NCBI GenBank assembly: GCA_946481265.1
Contig: CAMLNE010000090.1
Location: forward strand, 1 to 12,642
Reading direction: 5' to 3'
From: an uncultured Panacagrimonas sp.
GTDB taxonomy: Bacteria > Pseudomonadota > Gammaproteobacteria > Nevskiales > Nevskiaceae
Length of the DNA: 12,642 nucleotides
In this document: piece after piece, positions 9,152 through 12,642 of the stretch
Layout of the letters: every line of letters begins with the position of its first letter
How positions within the stretch are numbered: the first letter of the stretch is position 1
Program-made: the position numbers and the translations under genes
The notes under the pieces: model-generated
What the model was told of the DNA's origin: nothing
The model's database searches: none
Seen by the model: only the letters and a program-made list of their open reading frames with translations

Positions 9152-9188
9152 CGCGCGCCGTTTTTCCTCCCTTTTTCCGGGGTACGCC

Positions 9189-10370
9189 GTGGAACTGCCA
9201 TTGGCCCAGCGCATGGGTCGCATCAAGCCCTCTCCCACCCTCGCCGTCACCGCCAAGGCGGGTGAACTCAAGGCGCAGGGACTGGACGTCCTTTCCCTCG
9301 GCGCCGGCGAGCCCGACTTCGACACGCCCGAGCACATCAAGGCCGCGGCCATCGAGGCGATCAAGCGCGGCTTCACCAAGTACACGCCGGTCGGCGGCAC
9401 GCCCTCGCTGAAGAAGGCGATCATCGACAAGCTCGCGCGCGACAACCAGCTCGAGTACAAGCCGGGCCAGATCCTGGCGTCCTGTGGTGGCAAGCAGAGC
9501 TGCTACAACCTGTGCATGGCCTACCTCAACGCCGGCGACGAGGTGTTGATTCCAGCCCCGTTCTGGGTGAGCTATCCCGACATGGTCCTGCTGGCGGACG
9601 CCACGCCGGTGATCCTGCCGACGACCCAGGCCGCGCGTTTCAAGATCACGGGCGAGCAGCTCGAACGGGCGATCACGCCCCGTACCCGCATGATCTGGAT
9701 CAACTCGCCCTCCAATCCCTCGGGCATGGCGTATACGCGCGCCGAGCTGGCCGAACTGGGCGCGGTGCTGCGAAAGCATCCGCAGATCCTGATCGCCACC
9801 GACGACATGTACGAGAAGATCCTGTGGGCCGCGGAACCGTTCTCGAACATCATCAACGTCTGCCCGGACCTGTATGACCGCACCGTGGTGATCCACGCCG
9901 TCTCGAAGACGTATTCGATGACGGGCTGGCGCCTCGGCTTCGCCGCCGGCCCGCAGAAGATCATCACGGCGATGGCGGACATCCAGAGCCAGTCAACCTC
10001 CAACCCGACCTCGATCTCACAGGTTGCCGCCGAAGCCGCCCTCAGCGGCGACCAGAGCTGCGTGACCGAGATGTGCAAGGCGTTCAAGGGGCGGCACGAT
10101 CGGCTCGTCGCCGACCTCAACACGGTGCCGGGAATTTCCTGCGCGCCCGGCGACGGGACGTTTTATGTATTTCCTAATGTCGAAGGGCTTATAAGAAAAT
10201 TGGGCGTCAAGGATGACCTGGAACTGGCCGACAAGCTGCTCAAGGAAGCCCTCGTCGCCCTGGTCCCCGGTTCCGCCTTCGGCACCCCCGGCCACGTGCG
10301 ACTGAGCTTCGCCACCAGCGACAAGGTGCTGCAGGAATCCATCGTCCGACTGCGCAGGATCGCGGGCTGA
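9189..10370 (+). CDS. Class I PLP aminotransferase, aspartate aminotransferase type
   Basis: Encodes 393 residues, the usual length for the bacterial I-gamma aspartate/prephenate aminotransferase group. It would transfer amino groups between aspartate and 2-oxoglutarate in the cytoplasm; aromatic or prephenate substrates are possible. Motifs: RIKPSPTLAVTAKA near 11-24, GAGEPDFDTP at 38-47, NSPSNPSG at 172-179 with a PLP-contacting Asn, SKTYSMTGWRLGF with the PLP lysine Lys240, and GHVRLSF with the carboxylate-binding Arg371. The GTG start at 9189 is preferred because family members begin before the RIKPSP segment; ATG 9213 would cut it. Codons for residues 325-338 (10161-10202) are strikingly AT-rich although the protein stays normal. 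fpr follows 74 bp later. Confidence 0.93.
   Translation: MELPLAQRMGRIKPSPTLAVTAKAGELKAQGLDVLSLGAGEPDFDTPEHIKAAAIEAIKRGFTKYTPVGGTPSLKKAIIDKLARDNQLEYKPGQILASCGGKQSCYNLCMAYLNAGDEVLIPAPFWVSYPDMVLLADATPVILPTTQAARFKITGEQLERAITPRTRMIWINSPSNPSGMAYTRAELAELGAVLRKHPQILIATDDMYEKILWAAEPFSNIINVCPDLYDRTVVIHAVSKTYSMTGWRLGFAAGPQKIITAMADIQSQSTSNPTSISQVAAEAALSGDQSCVTEMCKAFKGRHDRLVADLNTVPGISCAPGDGTFYVFPNVEGLIRKLGVKDDLELADKLLKEALVALVPGSAFGTPGHVRLSFATSDKVLQESIVRLRRIAG
10161..10202 (+). other. AT-rich rare-codon patch inside the aminotransferase gene
   Basis: Fourteen consecutive codons contain only 12 G or C in 42 bases (29%), against a high-GC background, and include the adjacent pair ATA AGA. The encoded residues (FYVFPNVEGLIRKL) still match what the family has here. 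TATAAG at 10190-10195 resembles a -10 box, but no -35 at normal spacing is seen. Function unknown. Confidence 0.6.
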
Positions 10371-10372
10371 CT

Positions 10373-10408
10373 CCACCGGAAGACGGTGGTGCGCCGCTTT
10401 CGGGCGCA
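10373..10408 (+). other. Two back-to-back hairpins between the aminotransferase gene and fpr
   Basis: Hairpin 1: ccaccg 10373-10378, loop gaaga, cggtgg 10384-10389. Hairpin 2 starts on the next base: tgcgcc 10390-10395, 7-nt loop, ggcgca 10403-10408. They begin two bases after the stop codon and have no T-run. They could stabilise the upstream mRNA, partly attenuate transcription into fpr, or act in RNA processing. Confidence 0.5.
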
Positions 10409-10444
10409 GAACTTCCGTATCCCACCTTCGAACCAGAGGTTGAT

Positions 10445-11221
10445 GTGGCTGCCATCGGCACCGAGAAAGTAACCAGCGTCCGTCACTGGAACGACACCCT
10501 GTTTTCGTTCACCACCACGCGCGACCCGGGTCTGCGTTTCGAGAACGGCCATTTCGTGATGATGGGCCTGCAGGTGGAGGGCCGCCCGCTGATGCGTGCG
10601 TACAGCATCGCCAGCGCCAATTACGAAGATGCGCTGGAATTCTTCAGCATCAAGGTCGAGAACGGTCCGCTGACGTCGCGCCTGCAGCACATCAAGGTAG
10701 GCGACGATGTGCTGGTCAGCCGCAAGCCGACCGGCACCCTGATCCTGCACGATCTCAAGCCGGGCAGGCATCTGTACATGCTCGCCACGGGCACGGGCCT
10801 GGCACCCTTCCTGTCGCTGGTAAAGGACCCAGAGACCTACGAGCGCTTCGAGAAAGTGGTGCTGGTCCACGGCGTGCGCAATGTCGGCGACTTCGCCTAC
10901 CACGACTACCTGACCGAGGATCTGCCCAAGCACGAGATCCTGGGCGAGGAAGTCAGCAAGAAGCTCGTCTACTACCCCACTGCGACGCGCGAGCCGTTCC
11001 GCAACAACGGTCGCCTGACCGACCTGTTCGACAGCGGCAAGCTGACGCGCGACATCGGCCTGCCCGACCTGAATCCGGAAACGGATCGCGCCATGCTTTG
11101 CGGCTCGCCCGCCATGCTGAAGGACACCGCCGCCCTGCTCGACCGCCGCGGGTTCCAGATCTCGCCGCATATCGGGACGCCGGGCGACTACGTGATCGAG
11201 CGTGCCTTCGTCGAGAAGTAG
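10445..11221 (+). CDS. fpr: Ferredoxin/flavodoxin-NADP+ reductase
   Basis: Encodes 258 residues, the length of the Pseudomonas/Azotobacter-type Fpr. This cytoplasmic FAD enzyme exchanges electrons between NADPH and ferredoxin or flavodoxin, supplying Fe-S and oxidative-stress pathways. FAD-binding RAYS is at 51-54, KVENGPLTSRLQ at 70-81, the nucleotide-binding GTGLAPF at 116-122, REPFRNNGRLTDL at 182-194, CGSP at 219-222, and the characteristic C-terminus ERAFVEK. The GTG start at 10445 has AGAGG about six bases upstream; the ATG at 10442 is in another frame. No clear promoter lies in the 74-bp gap, so it is probably co-transcribed with the aminotransferase gene. A strong hairpin follows the stop. 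It is not an AlkB rubredoxin reductase. Confidence 0.95.
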   Translation: MAAIGTEKVTSVRHWNDTLFSFTTTRDPGLRFENGHFVMMGLQVEGRPLMRAYSIASANYEDALEFFSIKVENGPLTSRLQHIKVGDDVLVSRKPTGTLILHDLKPGRHLYMLATGTGLAPFLSLVKDPETYERFEKVVLVHGVRNVGDFAYHDYLTEDLPKHEILGEEVSKKLVYYPTATREPFRNNGRLTDLFDSGKLTRDIGLPDLNPETDRAMLCGSPAMLKDTAALLDRRGFQISPHIGTPGDYVIERAFVEK

Positions 11222-11247
11222 ACGCGTCGCTCGAACACCGTCGCACA

Positions 11248-11282
11248 AAGCAAATCGCCCGGCTCTGCCGGGCGATTTGCTT
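11248..11282. terminator. Bidirectional terminator hairpin
   Basis: Arms aagcaaatcgcccggc and gccgggcgatttgctt make a perfect 16-bp stem with loop tct. It lies 26 bp after the fpr stop and 52 bp after the stop of the convergent Leu-rich protein gene. The lower stem is A/T-rich, ending GATTTGCTT on the plus strand and the same on the minus strand because of the symmetry, so it can serve both convergent genes. Confidence 0.85.
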
Positions 11283-11334
11283 CTAAAGCCTGCGGTTCGC
11301 GGCGCCTTTCAAGGCGGCGCTCCCCACAGAGGTA

Positions 11335-11799
11335 TCAGCGGAAGATCGCGCCGACGACCGGCAGCGGGATCAGCGCGTTCAGCGGCTTGATGACCGGCGT
11401 GAGCAACCCATCGAGCAGCACGACCGTCTCGCCAACCGGGAGGCCCGTCAGGTCGAGGTTGTAGGTCAGGCTTGCAACCAGATGCACGAGCGGCTCCGGG
11501 GTGGCCGGCAGCGGCGGCAGCAGAGCGCCGCCCGAAGGCAGCTCGCCGAGATCGCCCAGACCCTGCAGGAGCGGAAGCTTGCTCAGACCCTCGAGCGAGC
11601 CCAGGTTGGTGAGCGAGCCGATGAGCGGCAACTGGAGACCCGGAAGAGCGGGCAGCTGCAGAACCGGCAGCGCGAGCGCATTGGCGTTGCCGCCGTTACC
11701 CCCGAGCAGTACAGGCAGCACTGGCAGCGCAAGCGGGGCCGAGAAAGCGGTTGCGGAAAAAGACAACATGGCAGCTGCGGCAAAGGTACGGCGTAGCAT
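11335..11799 (-). CDS. Small secreted Leu/Pro/Gly-rich protein, unknown function
   Basis: Encodes 154 residues from ATG 11799, chosen because GGAG lies six bases upstream and a signal peptide then starts at the N-terminus; an upstream ATG at 11841 would bury it. The signal is MLRRTFAAAAMLSFSATAFS with probable cleavage after residue 18 or 20. I count 39 Leu in about 134 mature residues (29%), with much Pro and Gly, no Cys and only one Lys early and one late. The central part has Leu every three or four residues (NLGSLEGLSKLPLLQGLGDL). The C-terminal third is a plain hydrophobic segment ending PVVGAIFR. I do not recognise the family; a cell-surface, matrix or lipid-associated role is guesswork. 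Its leader may be long: TATACT at 11969-11964 on the minus strand is the best -10. Confidence 0.75.
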   Translation of the reverse strand: MLRRTFAAAAMLSFSATAFSAPLALPVLPVLLGGNGGNANALALPVLQLPALPGLQLPLIGSLTNLGSLEGLSKLPLLQGLGDLGELPSGGALLPPLPATPEPLVHLVASLTYNLDLTGLPVGETVVLLDGLLTPVIKPLNALIPLPVVGAIFR

Positions 11800-12430
11800 G
11801 GAGATCTCCAGAGTAGTTATCGGAACAACATGACGATTCAATCAGGTTTTAGCTCTCTAACCAATTGCTGTCGCTAAGAATTGTCACGGCCAAGGATCGC
11901 AAAAGCTTGTCCGGTCGGCATCCGCCGTTCGTCGGGCCGAAACAGAAATCCGGACGCGCCCCGAGTATAGGCGACCCTCCAACGGCCAGGAGGATTCTCA
12001 CTCGGGCAATACGGACCGGAGAACGGAGTCAGTCACCAGGAAAGCTGCGCAACCGTGCCCGAGTTGCTCACGTCGCCATGCGCACGGCCGACGAATGCGG
12101 AACTTGAGTGCGCTCAGCGGTGGTGACGATGCGGTCGTCGCTTGTCCCGCCGGGCACCCTGCTTGTCGTGCGGCGAGACTCCAGCGGCCAGGCATGCGCC
12201 GACATCCGTCGAAACCTGTGCTCCAGCCATCGGCCAGCGCCGGGCTGCGCGCGCGAATGCAGGTCGATTGAGCGACGCAGTACATCTTCATCGGGACAAG
12301 GGGTTCATCGTGCGCAGATCGGGAAGCGAGCCACGACACGCCGCAGCTCGACACGCCGCCGAAAGATCTTCGAAAACCCTCGGAAAACGCAGCCTGCTGC
12401 CGCGATCCGTCCCGCTTCGGCGCGTATGCG
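11800..12430. other. Region without a credible gene
   Basis: About 630 bp between the Leu-rich protein gene and the tRNA-Asn promoter. Open frames on both strands here have Arg/Ser/Cys-heavy translations, no ribosome-binding sites and no recognisable motif, so I annotate none. Visible items are a good -10 for the minus strand (TATACT, 11969-11964) without a clear -35, and a direct repeat of cgacacgccgc at 12334-12344 and 12349-12359. The part nearest 11820-11900 is less GC-rich than the genes. A small RNA cannot be excluded. Confidence 0.5.
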
Positions 12431-12459
12431 TTGCATGGGTGGGAGTCCGACACTAGAAT
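12431..12459 (+). promoter_or_regulatory. Sigma-70 promoter of tRNA-Asn
   Basis: TTGCAT at 12431-12436, exactly 17 bp, then TAGAAT at 12454-12459 (five of six). The start would be near 12466, about eight nucleotides before the mature tRNA. The sequence after the -10 (CGCGGCCCC) is a GC-rich discriminator as in stringently controlled stable-RNA promoters. The tRNA-Val promoter in this window has the same design. Confidence 0.8.
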
Positions 12460-12473
12460 CGCGGCCCCACCGT

Positions 12474-12549
<76 letters not shown>

Positions 12550-12560
12550 TTAATATCAAG

Positions 12561-12586
12561 GGCCTGGAGAAATCCAGGCCTTTTTT
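12561..12586 (+). terminator. Intrinsic terminator of tRNA-Asn
   Basis: ggcctgga and tccaggcc form a perfect 8-bp stem closed by a GAAA tetraloop, followed at once by six T (12581-12586). It starts 11 nt after the tRNA CCA end. This is a textbook Rho-independent terminator. The remaining bases to 12642 hold no recognisable gene. Confidence 0.95.
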
Positions 12587-12642
12587 ATGGTTCTTCACCG
12601 AATTCCGGGGAAAGCTGCTCGGATTTTGAGGAAGAAGTAGTG

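Noticed and set aside
10445..11221. fpr as the AlkB rubredoxin reductase
   Set aside because: Its motifs and C-terminus are those of ferredoxin/flavodoxin-NADP reductases, and it is over 9 kb from alkB; rubredoxin reductases belong to a different flavoprotein family.
10163..11248. 361-residue minus-strand frame opposite the aminotransferase gene and fpr
   Set aside because: Antisense to two clear genes; shadow composition only.
12334..12359. Possible CRISPR-like or tandem repeat
   Set aside because: Only two copies of an 11-bp unit with a 4-bp gap; no array structure.
11998..12453. 151-residue minus-strand frame upstream of tRNA-Asn
   Set aside because: Cys/Ser/Arg-heavy translation, no Shine-Dalgarno or recognisable motif; it also overlaps most of the tRNA promoter. 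I cannot support it.

Overview
The window is a high-GC stretch (clearly above 60% by eye) of a bacterial chromosome. UvrB, the Fpr-type ferredoxin-NADP reductase and the aspartate-type aminotransferase all read as gammaproteobacterial, and an AlkB alkane hydroxylase sits at the left edge. I would guess an aerobic, hydrocarbon-capable gammaproteobacterium of the Xanthomonadales/Nevskiales kind, but no marker here fixes the genus. I count twelve protein genes, one of them cut by the left edge, and two tRNA genes. There is no insertion sequence, integrase, CRISPR array or rRNA.

Layout. Positions 1-2176 hold a divergent pair: alkB (minus, 3' end outside the window) and a LysR-type regulator (plus). 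They share a 102-bp gap with a 7-bp-arm dyad over the best regulator promoter. A minus-strand run follows. From its upstream end it reads SDR oxidoreductase (7549-6821), old yellow enzyme (6778-5708), uvrB (5637-3577), a BcsZ-type GH8 endoglucanase whose start codon overlaps the uvrB stop (3577-2438), and tRNA-Val(GAC) (2383-2307) with its own promoter. A TetR regulator (7682-8293, plus) diverges from the SDR gene across a near-perfect 22-bp palindromic operator. Convergent to tetR is an unrecognised two-helix membrane protein (8991-8302, minus). The plus strand then carries an aminotransferase (9189-10370) and fpr (10445-11221), separated by two back-to-back hairpins. A 16-bp perfect stem shared by convergent genes ends this unit. 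Next is a small secreted Leu/Pro/Gly-rich protein (11799-11335, minus), about 650 bp without a credible gene, and tRNA-Asn(GTT) with a clear sigma-70 promoter and a strong intrinsic terminator.

How the parts work together. The TetR-SDR-OYE block looks like a self-contained electrophile/carbonyl detoxification cassette, similar in logic to nemR-nemA. It lies between uvrB and the aminotransferase, which I recall as close divergent neighbours in other gammaproteobacteria, so it may be an insertion into an older housekeeping neighbourhood. The alkB-lysR pair is probably an alkane-use module with a local regulator. The most unusual observations are the cellulase gene translationally coupled to a DNA-repair gene without visible cellulose-synthase genes, a 42-nt AT-rich rare-codon patch inside the aminotransferase gene, and the Leu-rich secreted protein of unknown function. 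I did not find a clearly new multi-gene defence or mobile system.
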